From positions 248,001-312,000 of the forward strand of contig NZ_NOXG01000001.1 of the NCBI RefSeq assembly GCF_003207955.1: DNA of 64,000 bases. Reading direction: 5' to 3'. The DNA is from Novacetimonas pomaceti. GTDB taxonomy: Bacteria > Pseudomonadota > Alphaproteobacteria > Acetobacterales > Acetobacteraceae. The translations under genes and the position numbers were made by a program. Each line of letters opens with the position of its first letter. Positions within the stretch are counted from its first letter, which is position 1. Under the pieces are notes generated by a model. The model did no database searches, was not told where the DNA came from, and worked only from the letters and a program-made list of their open reading frames with translations. Of this stretch, positions 8,567-17,398 are shown piece by piece.

Positions 8567-10255
8567 TCATTCCCCCGGCAGCGCGATATTGAGGTAACGC
8601 GCCGCCTCGCGCACCGTTTCCTCCAGCGCGCCGGGCTGGAACGGGGAGGTCAGTCCCGCCTGGCGCACCAGGTCGGTAAAGGGGGCCGACCCGCCACGTT
8701 CGCACAGGGCCACGTAATCGCGCAGCGCCCGGTCCTGATCGGCGCGGCTGCGCTGCCAGAACTGCAGCGCGCAGCACAGCGCCAGCGCGTAATCGATGTA
8801 ATAGAAGGGCGAGCGGTAGATATGCCCCTGCGCCTGCCACCGGCCGCCGGCCGACGGGTGGGCGATCCCCCCATAATCGCGCCATGGCAGGTAACGGCGT
8901 TCCATCTCGCGCCACAGGTCGTGGCGCTGGGCCGGGGTCATGTCCGGGCGGGCATAGATTTCATGCTGGAAATGATCCACGCACACGCCATAGGGCAGGA
9001 AGGAGAGCGAACCGATCAGGTGCATCTGCCGGAAGCGCTCCGCCTCGCCCTGCGCCACCATCAGGTCCATGTGGGGCCATGTCAGGAATTCCAGCGCCAT
9101 GGAATTGATTTCCGCCGCGTCCATCGTCGGCCACAACAGGTCCACCGCAGGCAGCCCGCGACTTTTCCAGTTCTGGTAGGCATGGCCCATTTCATGGGTG
9201 AACACGTTGATGTCGTGCTGCGTCCCGTTGAAATTGGCAAAGATGAAGGGCATCCCCACCGTGGGGAAGGAGGTGCAGAACCCGCCGCCCGCCTTGCCTT
9301 CGCGGTTCTGCAGGTCAAGGAACCCGCCTTCGCGCATCTGGCGGTAGAACGGGCCCAGATCGCCGCCCATGCGGTCAAACATTACCTGCGCCTGCCGCAC
9401 CAGCACGTCATGGCCGCCGATGGGGCGTGGGTTTCCCATGGGATCGATCAGCGGTTCGTCCCATGAATACAGGCATTCCCATCCCATCGTGGCGCGGCGG
9501 CGTTCAAGGATGCGCTGCACCAGCGGGACGACATGCGTGCGGACCTCCTCGCGAAAGCGGGCGACATCCTGCGGGCCGTAATCCACCCGCCGCATCCGGC
9601 GATAGGCCAGCGCGGTATAGGCGTCATATCCAAGGGCGGTGGCCATGTCGGCGCGGACATGCACCAGACGGTCGAACAGCGTGTCGAGCTGCGGCCCGTT
9701 CGTGGCGAAGAATTCCCATCGCACCCGCTCCGCCTGTTCGCGGGTGGCGCGGTCGGTGCTTTCGGCATAGGGGGCAAGGCCGGACAGGTTGACGATCTCC
9801 CCTCCGATCGACAGCCGGGCGGATGCGATCAGCGCGGTGTATTCCCCGCTCAGCCGGGCTTCCTCCTCCAGCGCGTCGGCGATTCGCGAATCAAACGTCG
9901 TGATGTCCGTCCGCCACAGCTCCAGCGTATGCGGGCTCAGCGCGGCGCCCACGGCCTGCTGGTCCGGGTCATCAAGCAGCCGCCGCTTGATCGCGACCTC
10001 GAACGCCGTAACATAGGGCGTCAGGGAATCCGCGTAATCACGTTCCTCCCTATTGGCGGCGGAGGTCGTATCCTGCGAAAAACGCAGGTCCGTCATCGCG
10101 GACCAGCTTTCGTAATCCCGGCGGATCGTATCGAACAGCATCAGCGCGTCGGCGCGCCGGTCCTGGTCCAGAAGGGTGGAAACCTGTCCGAATCTGAGGG
10201 CAAGCCTTTCCCTGGTCGGGCGGGGGAAATCAAGTTCGCTGAATCGTAATGCCAT
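8567..10255 (-). CDS. M3-family oligoendopeptidase (PepF/oligopeptidase F type)
   Basis: 562 residues, normal for PepF. Cytosolic zinc metallopeptidase that cleaves short peptides. Seen: the zinc motif HEMGHAYQ (HExxH) around 9177-9200 and the third ligand region DAAEINSMALEFL downstream of it. The RRMRRVDYGPQDVARFREEV segment and the C-terminal ALCCALQFW segment also match the M3B family. No signal peptide is present. An OPT-type oligopeptide transporter is the next gene on the same strand (113 bp apart), so the pair may import and degrade peptides, though co-transcription is not shown. Confidence 0.92.
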   Translation of the reverse strand: MALRFSELDFPRPTRERLALRFGQVSTLLDQDRRADALMLFDTIRRDYESWSAMTDLRFSQDTTSAANREERDYADSLTPYVTAFEVAIKRRLLDDPDQQAVGAALSPHTLELWRTDITTFDSRIADALEEEARLSGEYTALIASARLSIGGEIVNLSGLAPYAESTDRATREQAERVRWEFFATNGPQLDTLFDRLVHVRADMATALGYDAYTALAYRRMRRVDYGPQDVARFREEVRTHVVPLVQRILERRRATMGWECLYSWDEPLIDPMGNPRPIGGHDVLVRQAQVMFDRMGGDLGPFYRQMREGGFLDLQNREGKAGGGFCTSFPTVGMPFIFANFNGTQHDINVFTHEMGHAYQNWKSRGLPAVDLLWPTMDAAEINSMALEFLTWPHMDLMVAQGEAERFRQMHLIGSLSFLPYGVCVDHFQHEIYARPDMTPAQRHDLWREMERRYLPWRDYGGIAHPSAGGRWQAQGHIYRSPFYYIDYALALCCALQFWQRSRADQDRALRDYVALCERGGSAPFTDLVRQAGLTSPFQPGALEETVREAARYLNIALPGE

Positions 10256-10368
10256 GCCCTGATGCTGCCATCATAGGACCCCGAGGTCTATCGCCCGGCA
10301 TCGGGCATGCATGCCCCCCATCTGTCGCCATCCGGGGCGCAGGTGGCGGCACAGGGCGATTCGGCCGC

Positions 10369-12306
10369 CTATCGCGCATGCAGGACATAGCGGATAAACC
10401 ACACGCACATTCCTGCGAAAACCATCGCGCCGGCCATTTCCGGCACGATGGCGGGAACGCCCGCAGGCAGGATCGACAGCGCGCTGTCCCGTCCGGCGAA
10501 CCCCGCGACCGCCGACAGTGCGACCCCCATCAGGCTTTCCCCCACGATCAGCCCGGACGCCAGCATCGTGCCGACCTGCGAGGACCCGGTGAGGGAAGGG
10601 GCGGTGCGTCGGTTGCATATCCATCCCACCAGCGCGCCCACCGCCAGGGTGACGGTCACGGCGGGCGGCAGGTAGATGCCGATCCCCACCGCCAGCGGCG
10701 GCAGCGAACGGCCCCGGCGGCGCAGCAGCAGGTCGGTCGCGATGGTCGCGACGGCAAGAACCCCGCCAATGGCGAGCATGTTCCAGTCCAGCTGGTGGAG
10801 GAAGATGCCCGATGCGATCATCATCAGCAGCGCGGGCTGCGGGGCCGCCAGCGCGCGTGTCGGGTCCATGCCCGGATGGGGCAGGTACCCGACAAAGCCA
10901 TAGGTCTGGTAAAGGATGTTCAGCACCGGCGGGATCACCAGCGCGCCGGTCGCGCATCCGATCAGCAGCGCGACCTGCTGGCGCCATGGCGTGGCGCCCA
11001 CCAGCTGCCCTGTCTTGAGGTCCTGCAGGTTGTCGTTGGAAATCGCGGCGGACGCGATCAGCGCCGACAGGATGTACAGGCAGAACGCGATGCCGCCATG
11101 TTCGCCAACCGACGCGGGAAACAGTCCCAGCGCGCGCATGCCGATGAACAGGGACGCGATAAGGATCACCGCCACGATGGCGATGCCCGAAATGGGGGAG
11201 GAGGAAGAGCCCACGATTCCCGCCATGTATCCGCACGTCGCGGCCACGAGGAAGCCGATCAGCATGCAGCAGGCCGTTCCCGTCAGCGCCAGCCCGACGG
11301 TGCCTGCGGTCACGCCGCCAAACGGCGCAAGGAAGGCGATGAACATGCCCGTCAGGACAACGCTGATCCCCGCCGCCAGCAGCCCGACCTGCCGCAGGGG
11401 CAGGTCGCCGCCATCATCGGGCCTGCCACCGGCGGGGGCCGCGCGCAGGCTGGCGCGGATGCCGCCGATGATCGGCCCCATCATGCATCCCAGCGTCCAG
11501 ATGGAGGCAACGGCGATCATGCCCGCCCCGATAAAGCGCACGTCATGCATCCATACGCCGGTGGCGTATGCGTCGGGGCCAAGGTGCGCGGGGTTTGCCT
11601 CATGCGCCGTCAGGAACGGCACGAAGCCGCCCCATGCCATCACCGCGCCCAGCAGCATCGCAAGCCCGCCTTCGATTCCCACCAGATAGCCCGCGCCCAG
11701 CATCGCCAGTGAAAAGCCGCATGAGCCGCGAAAGATCGCATGTCCCCATGACAGCGTCACGGACGCCTCGTCCGCCAGCAGCCGCAGCCCCCCCGATGCG
11801 AAGGTGACGATCGCCGCGATCACGCCCCCGCCCGTCAGCGCCCGCAGGGCCACGGGACTGGTGTCCTTTTCCCCGGCCTTGAGGATTTCGGCCGCCGCCA
11901 CCCCTTCGGGATAGGGCAGGGCGCTTTCCGTCACCATGGCGCGGCGCAGGGGAATGGTGAACAGCACCCCCGTCATGCCGCCCGCGGCCGACAGGAGGGC
12001 GGTTTCGATGAACGGGAAATGCTGCCAGTAGCCGACCATGATCAGCGCGGGGAGGGAGGCGAACACGCATGACAGCGTCCCTGCGGCGGAGGCCTGCGTC
12101 TGGACGATGTTGTTTTCAAGGATGCTGGAGCCGCCCATCGCGCGCAGGACCGCCATCGAAATGACGGCGGCGGGAATGGAGGACGCGACGGTCAGCCCCA
12201 CCTTCAGCCCGAGATAGATGTTCGATGCGGTAAAGACGAGTGTGATGAGCGCCCCGAGGATGATGCCGCGCAGCGACAGTTCCCGGGCCCTGCGCGTCGC
12301 GTTCAT
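10369..12306 (-). CDS. OPT family oligopeptide transporter
   Basis: 645 residues and strongly hydrophobic, about 14-16 predicted membrane helices. The N-terminus RELSLRGIILGALITLVFTASNIYLGLKVGLTVASSIPAAVI, the NIVQTQASAAGT motif and the NDNLQDLKTGQLVGATPWRQQ loop are typical of bacterial OPT proteins. Members carry oligopeptides or metal-chelate complexes across the inner membrane, driven by protons. Start ATG at 12306. It lies directly upstream (same strand) of the PepF-type peptidase. Peptide versus metal-siderophore substrate cannot be resolved. Confidence 0.93.
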   Translation of the reverse strand: MNATRRARELSLRGIILGALITLVFTASNIYLGLKVGLTVASSIPAAVISMAVLRAMGGSSILENNIVQTQASAAGTLSCVFASLPALIMVGYWQHFPFIETALLSAAGGMTGVLFTIPLRRAMVTESALPYPEGVAAAEILKAGEKDTSPVALRALTGGGVIAAIVTFASGGLRLLADEASVTLSWGHAIFRGSCGFSLAMLGAGYLVGIEGGLAMLLGAVMAWGGFVPFLTAHEANPAHLGPDAYATGVWMHDVRFIGAGMIAVASIWTLGCMMGPIIGGIRASLRAAPAGGRPDDGGDLPLRQVGLLAAGISVVLTGMFIAFLAPFGGVTAGTVGLALTGTACCMLIGFLVAATCGYMAGIVGSSSSPISGIAIVAVILIASLFIGMRALGLFPASVGEHGGIAFCLYILSALIASAAISNDNLQDLKTGQLVGATPWRQQVALLIGCATGALVIPPVLNILYQTYGFVGYLPHPGMDPTRALAAPQPALLMMIASGIFLHQLDWNMLAIGGVLAVATIATDLLLRRRGRSLPPLAVGIGIYLPPAVTVTLAVGALVGWICNRRTAPSLTGSSQVGTMLASGLIVGESLMGVALSAVAGFAGRDSALSILPAGVPAIVPEMAGAMVFAGMCVWFIRYVLHAR

Positions 12307-12374
12307 GCGGATGGCTGGCCTGCTTGCTGTGGAAAGGGAATGCCCGTCATGCCATGCCCGGACGCGAATGCGTG

Positions 12375-12407
12375 CGCCCCCGCCGCGTGATGCGGGTGGC
12401 GGGGGCG
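12375..12407. terminator. Hairpin between lipoprotein gene and OPT transporter gene
   Basis: CGCCCCCGCC and GGCGGGGGCG form a perfect 10-bp stem with a 13-nt loop. It lies 25 bp after the stop of the lipoprotein gene (minus strand) and before the OPT gene start. There is no U-tract, so termination efficiency is uncertain. Confidence 0.5.
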
Positions 12408-12432
12408 TATCTGTCGGGGCGGCAATGGGGGA

Positions 12433-13026
12433 TCAGAGCTTGTGGAAGGTCGGCATCACGAGATGCGCGCGGTTGAAGTCAAGCTGCGCCTGCGTCAGCT
12501 GGAAGCCGATTTCGATATGGTACTGGTCGCTGTGGATGCGCCGTGAAATCGGCAGCGTGATGGGAATGTTGCGCGTGCTGGTGATTTTCTGCAGCTCGCC
12601 CCCATCGAATTCGATATGGGCGATGAATTCCTTCTTGCTCTTGATCTCGCCGTTATAGACCACCGCCACGAAATACGGGATGTTGACGAAATTGACCTTC
12701 GACGCGGGGCCGCGCACGACATGCAGGCCGACCTGCATGTTGGTGACGACCGTCCGGTGGGCCCCGTCCGCGCACGAGCCGACGACTTCGCGCAGGGCGG
12801 AGCGGACCACAAGGTGCGACAGGTCATGCTCGCTGCCGTTGTACTGATAGTAATCGGCCGCCTCGCCCGGGATCTCCACGACAGGGCAGGCCGGGGCGAA
12901 AGCAATCGAATCCGACTGGGTCTGGCAGCCGCTCGCCAGAAGCGGAAGGGCGAGCAGGGCCGTTGCACGCGCGAGGATGGCTGAACGGGACGAAAGAAAC
13001 GCGCGGGAAAGGGAATGGGGAATCAT
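12433..13026 (-). CDS. Hypothetical lipoprotein
   Basis: 197 residues. A lipoprotein signal peptide is visible: a basic/hydrophobic leader followed by the lipobox LLASGC at about residue 30-34, so the mature protein starts at Cys34 and is membrane-anchored. The body is a beta-rich globular domain (VVTNMQVGLHVVRGP, FVAVVYNGEIKSKKEFIAHIEFDG) ending LVMPTFHKL. I do not recognise a named family. It is divergent from ispH, with 274 bp between the starts. Confidence 0.75.
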   Translation of the reverse strand: MIPHSLSRAFLSSRSAILARATALLALPLLASGCQTQSDSIAFAPACPVVEIPGEAADYYQYNGSEHDLSHLVVRSALREVVGSCADGAHRTVVTNMQVGLHVVRGPASKVNFVNIPYFVAVVYNGEIKSKKEFIAHIEFDGGELQKITSTRNIPITLPISRRIHSDQYHIEIGFQLTQAQLDFNRAHLVMPTFHKL

Positions 13027-13300
13027 GCGGGGGTCCGGGCTTTCGTACTCGACATGGAATGACTGGATAATGGCGGTTGAAAAGGGGAAAAGGCAATCGG
13101 GTAACCGGAAGAAGGATATGCGGGTGTCCCGTCATGGCAGGGAGGACATATATAGGAGAATAGGCTAGGATGAACGGGAAATGGCTTGCGCCATCGCCAT
13201 GCTTTGCGTAGGGCCGGATCATTGCATCGGGATGCGGGACCGGACTTCAGCAGATCATGGCCCGTATCCTATACCGCCCGCCGGATGTTTGGGGAACACC

Positions 13301-14302
13301 ATGCCCGACCAGATGATTCAGACACCAGATGCCCTCGCCCCCGTTGACGCATCGCCCCGCCTTCTCAAGGTCCTGCTTGCCGGGCCACGCGGCTTCTGCG
13401 CGGGGGTCGATCGCGCGATCCGCGTGGTTGAAGAGGCGATCCGCCGTTATGGCGCGCCCGTCTATGTGCGTCATGAAATCGTCCACAACCGCACGGTCGT
13501 GGAGGCGCTGGAGGCGCAGGGCGCGATTTTCGTGGAAGAACTGGACGAGGTCCCGTCGGACGGACACGTGGTCTTTTCCGCCCATGGCGTGCCCAAGACC
13601 GTCCCGGCGGAAGCCATGCGCCGCAACCTGCTGTATCTGGATGCGACCTGTCCCCTCGTCTCCAAGGTCCACCGGGAGGCGGAGCGCCATTTCGCCGATG
13701 GCGGCCCCGAAAGCCGCCATATCCTGATGATCGGCCATGCCGGCCATCCGGAGGTCGTCGGCACGATGGGACAGCTTCCCGCCGGGGCGGTCACCCTGAT
13801 CAACGACGCGGAGGAGGCCCGCACGGTCCAGCCGGCCGACCCCACGCGCCTTGCCTTCATCACGCAGACGACGCTGTCGGTCGATGACACGGCGGAAATC
13901 GTCGATATCCTGCGCGACCGCTTCCCCCTGATCGAAGGGCCGAAGCGCGAGGACATCTGCTATGCCACCACGAACCGGCAGGAAGCGGTCAAGGCGATCG
14001 CGCCGGGATGTGATCTGGTGATCGTGATCGGGTCGCCCAATTCCTCCAACTCCCAGCGGCTGCGCGAAGTGGCCGAACGTAGCGGCGCGCCGCGCGCCCT
14101 GCTGGTGCCGCGCCTCAATGCGCTGGACTGGTCGGTGCTGGACGGGGTGGAAACGCTGGGCATCACGGCCGGGGCGTCCGCGCCCGAATCGCTGGTGCAG
14201 GAAATGGTCGCGGCCCTTGCCAAGCGCTTCACGCTCGAGATCGAGGAACGTACGGTCAAGGAAGAAAACGTGACCTTCCGCCTGCCTGCGCCGCTCGGCT
14301 GA
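13301..14302 (+). CDS. ispH: 4-hydroxy-3-methylbut-2-enyl diphosphate reductase
   Basis: Last step of the non-mevalonate isoprenoid pathway: reduces HMBPP to IPP and DMAPP with a [4Fe-4S] cluster. The three cluster cysteines are visible in GPRGFCAGVDRAI, LDATCPLVSKVH and ICYATTNRQ, with VFSAHGVPK and SPNSSNSQRL for substrate binding. The ATG at 13301 gives 333 aa with a GGGGAA site 4 bp upstream; the open frame extends 40 codons further up but that part is unlike the family. Followed by thrB and rnhA, an order common in Rhodospirillales. Confidence 0.96.
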   Translation: MPDQMIQTPDALAPVDASPRLLKVLLAGPRGFCAGVDRAIRVVEEAIRRYGAPVYVRHEIVHNRTVVEALEAQGAIFVEELDEVPSDGHVVFSAHGVPKTVPAEAMRRNLLYLDATCPLVSKVHREAERHFADGGPESRHILMIGHAGHPEVVGTMGQLPAGAVTLINDAEEARTVQPADPTRLAFITQTTLSVDDTAEIVDILRDRFPLIEGPKREDICYATTNRQEAVKAIAPGCDLVIVIGSPNSSNSQRLREVAERSGAPRALLVPRLNALDWSVLDGVETLGITAGASAPESLVQEMVAALAKRFTLEIEERTVKEENVTFRLPAPLG

Positions 14303-14320
14303 TTTTTCGCAGCCGATACG

Positions 14321-15289
14321 ATGGCGGTCTATACGGACGTCTCCCCCGACGAACTGTCCCGGTTTCTGGGGGGATATGACATTGGCGAACCTGTTTCATG
14401 CCACGGCATCGCCGAAGGCGTGGAAAACAGCAACTTCCTGCTGCGCACCACGCGCGCGGACTACATCCTGACGCTGTACGAGCGCAGGGTGGTCCCGGGG
14501 GAGCTGCCATGGTTCCTGGGCCTGATGCTCTACCTTGCGCAGCGCGGGCTGTCGTGCCCGTGCCCCGTGGCCGATCGCGCCGGAAGCACGCTGGGGCATC
14601 TGGCGGGGCGTCCCGCCGCCATCACGACCTTCCTTCAGGGGACATGGCCCCGCCAGATCAGCCCATCGCATTGCGCGGCGGTGGGCGCGGCCATGGCGCA
14701 CCTGCATCAGGACGGGCAGGGATACACGGCGGAACGGCGTAACGGCCTGGGGCCGGAGGCATGGCCGCCGTTGCTGGAATCCTGCCGTGCCCGGGGCGAT
14801 CAGGTCCAGCCGGGACTGGTCGCGGAAGTCGACGCCGCCCTTGCCGCCGTGCTGCCGTCATGGCCGGGACAGGGGGGGCATCCCGCCCTGCCGCGCGGAC
14901 AGATCCACGGGGACCTGTTTCCCGACAATGTATTTTTCATCGACGATCGCATATCGGGGCTGATCGACTTCTATTTCGCCTGCACCGACTGGCTGGCCTA
15001 TGACCTTGCCATCGCCCTCAATGCCTGGTGTTTTGACGAAAGCGCCGCCTTCTGTCCCGCGCGCGCGCAGGCGATGGTGCGGGGATATGAAAGCGTGCGC
15101 ATCCTGACGGAGGATGAGCGCGGGGCGTTGCCGGTGCTTGCGACCGGGGCATCCGTGCGGTTCACGCTGACGCGGCTGTATGACTGGATCAATACGCCGC
15201 CCGATGCGCTGGTCACGCCCAAGGACCCGCTGGATTACCTTGCGCGGCTGCGGTTCTTCCGCGCCGATCCCGCCATGGAGTGGCTGTAA
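14321..15289 (+). CDS. thrB: Homoserine kinase, ThrB type II (APH fold)
   Basis: 322 residues. Phosphorylates L-homoserine for threonine synthesis. This is the aminoglycoside-phosphotransferase-like form used by alphaproteobacteria, not the GHMP kinase form. Seen: MAVYTDVSPDELSRFL start, EGVENSNFLL, catalytic loop IHGDLFPDNVFF (about residue 205) and the LIDFYFACTDWLAYDLAIALNAWCF metal/ATP segment. Stop TAA overlaps the ATG of rnhA (TAATG at 15287), so the two are translationally coupled. Confidence 0.95.
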   Translation: MAVYTDVSPDELSRFLGGYDIGEPVSCHGIAEGVENSNFLLRTTRADYILTLYERRVVPGELPWFLGLMLYLAQRGLSCPCPVADRAGSTLGHLAGRPAAITTFLQGTWPRQISPSHCAAVGAAMAHLHQDGQGYTAERRNGLGPEAWPPLLESCRARGDQVQPGLVAEVDAALAAVLPSWPGQGGHPALPRGQIHGDLFPDNVFFIDDRISGLIDFYFACTDWLAYDLAIALNAWCFDESAAFCPARAQAMVRGYESVRILTEDERGALPVLATGASVRFTLTRLYDWINTPPDALVTPKDPLDYLARLRFFRADPAMEWL

Positions 15290-15783
15290 TGGAAGAAACG
15301 GTCCCCGACGTCGCGGTGGGTGACGATGACGTCGTGCGGATCTGGACCGATGGCGGGTGCAAGCCCAATCCCGGCCCCGGCGGTTGGGCCGCGCTGCTGG
15401 TGTTTCGCGGGCAGGAGCGTGAGATCATGGGTGGCGAGGCGGAGACGACGAACAACCGCATGGAACTGACCGCCGTGGCCGAGGCGCTGACGATCCTCAA
15501 ACGCCCGTGCCGGGTGGTGCTGCACAGCGACAGCCAGTACGTCTGCAACGGCATGACGCGCTGGTCCACGGGATGGGTGCGGCGCCGGTGGCGCAATGCC
15601 TCGGGCGATCCGGTGGCGAACATGGACCTGTGGCAGCGCCTGCTCGACATCGCGCCACGGCATCAGATCACATGGCAGTGGGTGCGTGGCCATGCGGGTG
15701 ATGAAAACAACGAACGCGTCGATGCCCTTGCGACCCAGGCGCGCGATGCGCTGGGTGTGGCCTATCCCGTCCGGCGGAAATGA
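15289..15783 (+). CDS. rnhA: Ribonuclease HI
   Basis: 164 residues. Cuts RNA in RNA-DNA hybrids during replication and repair. The catalytic acidic set is visible: IWTDGGC (D), NNRMEL (E), LHSDSQYVCNG (D) and ERVDALA (D), plus NPGPGGWA near the start. I chose the ATG at 15289 that overlaps the thrB stop over the GTG at 15280. Its stop overlaps the ATG of the ABC ATPase gene (ATGA at 15780). Confidence 0.96.
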   Translation: MEETVPDVAVGDDDVVRIWTDGGCKPNPGPGGWAALLVFRGQEREIMGGEAETTNNRMELTAVAEALTILKRPCRVVLHSDSQYVCNGMTRWSTGWVRRRWRNASGDPVANMDLWQRLLDIAPRHQITWQWVRGHAGDENNERVDALATQARDALGVAYPVRRK

Positions 15784-16526
15784 CGGCGCCCGCGCAGGTC
15801 GGGCATGCCCCCGCGATTACCCTGCGGGGACTGGGCCTGTCGATGGACGGGCAATGGGTTTTCAGGAATCTGGAGGGGCTTTTCCCCGCGGGGCGGCTGA
15901 CGGTCCTGCTGGGGGGAAGCGGCATCGGCAAGACCACCCTGCTGCGCCTGATGGCGGGGCTGCTGGCCCCCACGGCCGGGACGGTCGCTGCCGATGACGG
16001 GCTGCCGCTGACGGGGCGCGTGGGCTGGATGGGGCAGAATGACATGCTGCTGCCATGGGCGCGGGTGGAGGACAATGTCATGCTGGGCAGCCGCCTGCGG
16101 GGGGAGGCGCCGGACCGAGCCCGGGCGCGCGGCCTGCTGGAACAGGTGGGGCTGGCGCAGTCGCGTGCCGCGCTGCCGGCGTCGCTGTCGGGGGGGATGC
16201 GCCAGCGCGTGGCCCTTGCCCGCGTGCTGTACGAAGGCCGGCCGGTGGTCCTGATGGATGAACCCTTTTCGGCGCTGGACAGCGTGACGCGCCTGCGGAT
16301 GCATGAACTCGCGGCGCGGATGCTGTCGGGATGCACGACCATCCTGATTACCCATGACCCGCTGGAGGCCTGCCGCATGGGACAGGCGCTGTTCATGATG
16401 GGCGGCGACCCGGTACGCCTGTCGGCCCTGCCGGTGCCGGGGGATGCCGCGATCCCGCGCGCGGTCGATGATCCGGCGCTGTTGTCGGCGCAGGCGGACC
16501 TGTGGCGGCGGATGATGGCGGCATGA
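15780..16526 (+). CDS. ABC importer ATP-binding protein (SsuB/TauB/ThiZ-like)
   Basis: 248 residues. Energises an importer with the permease encoded next. Seen: Walker A GGSGIGKTT (about residue 45), signature LSGGMRQRVALAR, Walker B VVLMDEPFSALD and the H-loop LITHDPLEACRMG. The short, single-domain form and the partner permease match the nitrate/sulfonate/taurine/hydroxymethylpyrimidine group. Overlaps rnhA by 4 bp upstream and the permease by 4 bp downstream. No periplasmic binding protein gene is adjacent, so the substrate is open. Confidence 0.88.
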   Translation: MTAPAQVGHAPAITLRGLGLSMDGQWVFRNLEGLFPAGRLTVLLGGSGIGKTTLLRLMAGLLAPTAGTVAADDGLPLTGRVGWMGQNDMLLPWARVEDNVMLGSRLRGEAPDRARARGLLEQVGLAQSRAALPASLSGGMRQRVALARVLYEGRPVVLMDEPFSALDSVTRLRMHELAARMLSGCTTILITHDPLEACRMGQALFMMGGDPVRLSALPVPGDAAIPRAVDDPALLSAQADLWRRMMAA

Positions 16527-17284
16527 CGATGGCGGCAAGGATCGGCCGCCCCATGGTGACGCTGCTGGGGCTGGTGTGCGTGTGGTGGGGAATCGCCCGC
16601 TGGGGGCATGTGCCGCCATACCTGCTGCCCGCGCCCGACGCCGTGGGGCGGGCATTGTGGCGGCAGCGGGCATTGCTGGGCGACTCCGCGCTGACGACAT
16701 TGACCGAAACGCTGTGCGGGCTGGCCCTGGGGGTGTGCGGGGGGGCGTTTCTGGCGTTGCTGATGGCGTTGTCGCCGGGGGTGCGACGGTGGACGATGCC
16801 GCTGGTCCTGCTCAGCCAGGCTGTCCCGGTCTTTGCCCTCGCGCCGCTGCTGGTGCTGTGGTTCGGCTTTGGCATGGCCTCGAAAATCGTGATGGCGGTG
16901 CTGGTCATCTTCTTTCCCGTGACATCGGCCTTTTCCGACGGCCTGCGCCAGACGCCGCCGGACTGGGTCGATCTTGCGCGCACGATGGGGGCGTCACGCT
17001 GGCGCCTGCTGTTTCATGTCCGCCTGCCCGCGGCCCTGCCGGCGATGGCGTCGGGCATCCGCGTTGCCGCCGCCATCGCGCCCATCGGGGCGGTGGTGGG
17101 GGAATGGGTCGGCGCGGCGTCGGGGCTGGGTTTCCTGATGCAGACGGCCAATACCCGGTTCGAAACCGACCTGATGTTCGCCGCCCTGCTGGTGCTGGCG
17201 GCCATGACGATCCTGCTGTGGTGGATCGTGGACCTTTGCCTGACGCGGGCGTTGTACTGGGTGCCGGTCCAGCATGCGCAATGA
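16523..17284 (+). CDS. ABC importer permease (SsuC/TauC/ThiX-like)
   Basis: 253 residues with about six membrane helices. The binding-protein-dependent transport signature is at DLARTMGASRWRLLFHVRLPAALPAMASGIRVAAAIAPIGAVVGEW (the EAA loop contacting the ATPase). WWGIARWGHVPPYLLPAPDAVGRAL is the usual N-terminal helix and loop of this group. Start is the ATG in the ATGA overlap with the ATPase gene. A pyrimidine (thiamine-precursor) or sulfonate substrate is plausible; the next gene, a nucleoside-hydrolase relative, leans towards a nucleobase-like compound. Confidence 0.88.
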   Translation: MTMAARIGRPMVTLLGLVCVWWGIARWGHVPPYLLPAPDAVGRALWRQRALLGDSALTTLTETLCGLALGVCGGAFLALLMALSPGVRRWTMPLVLLSQAVPVFALAPLLVLWFGFGMASKIVMAVLVIFFPVTSAFSDGLRQTPPDWVDLARTMGASRWRLLFHVRLPAALPAMASGIRVAAAIAPIGAVVGEWVGAASGLGFLMQTANTRFETDLMFAALLVLAAMTILLWWIVDLCLTRALYWVPVQHAQ

Positions 17285-17398
17285 TTTTCTTGCCATCCCG
17301 TCGGAATGGGGCATATGCGCGGCAGATGTTGACGGATGCGACGCGAGGGGCCACCACAACCCACAGATGATATTCGTGAACAAGACGGAAGCCGTGAC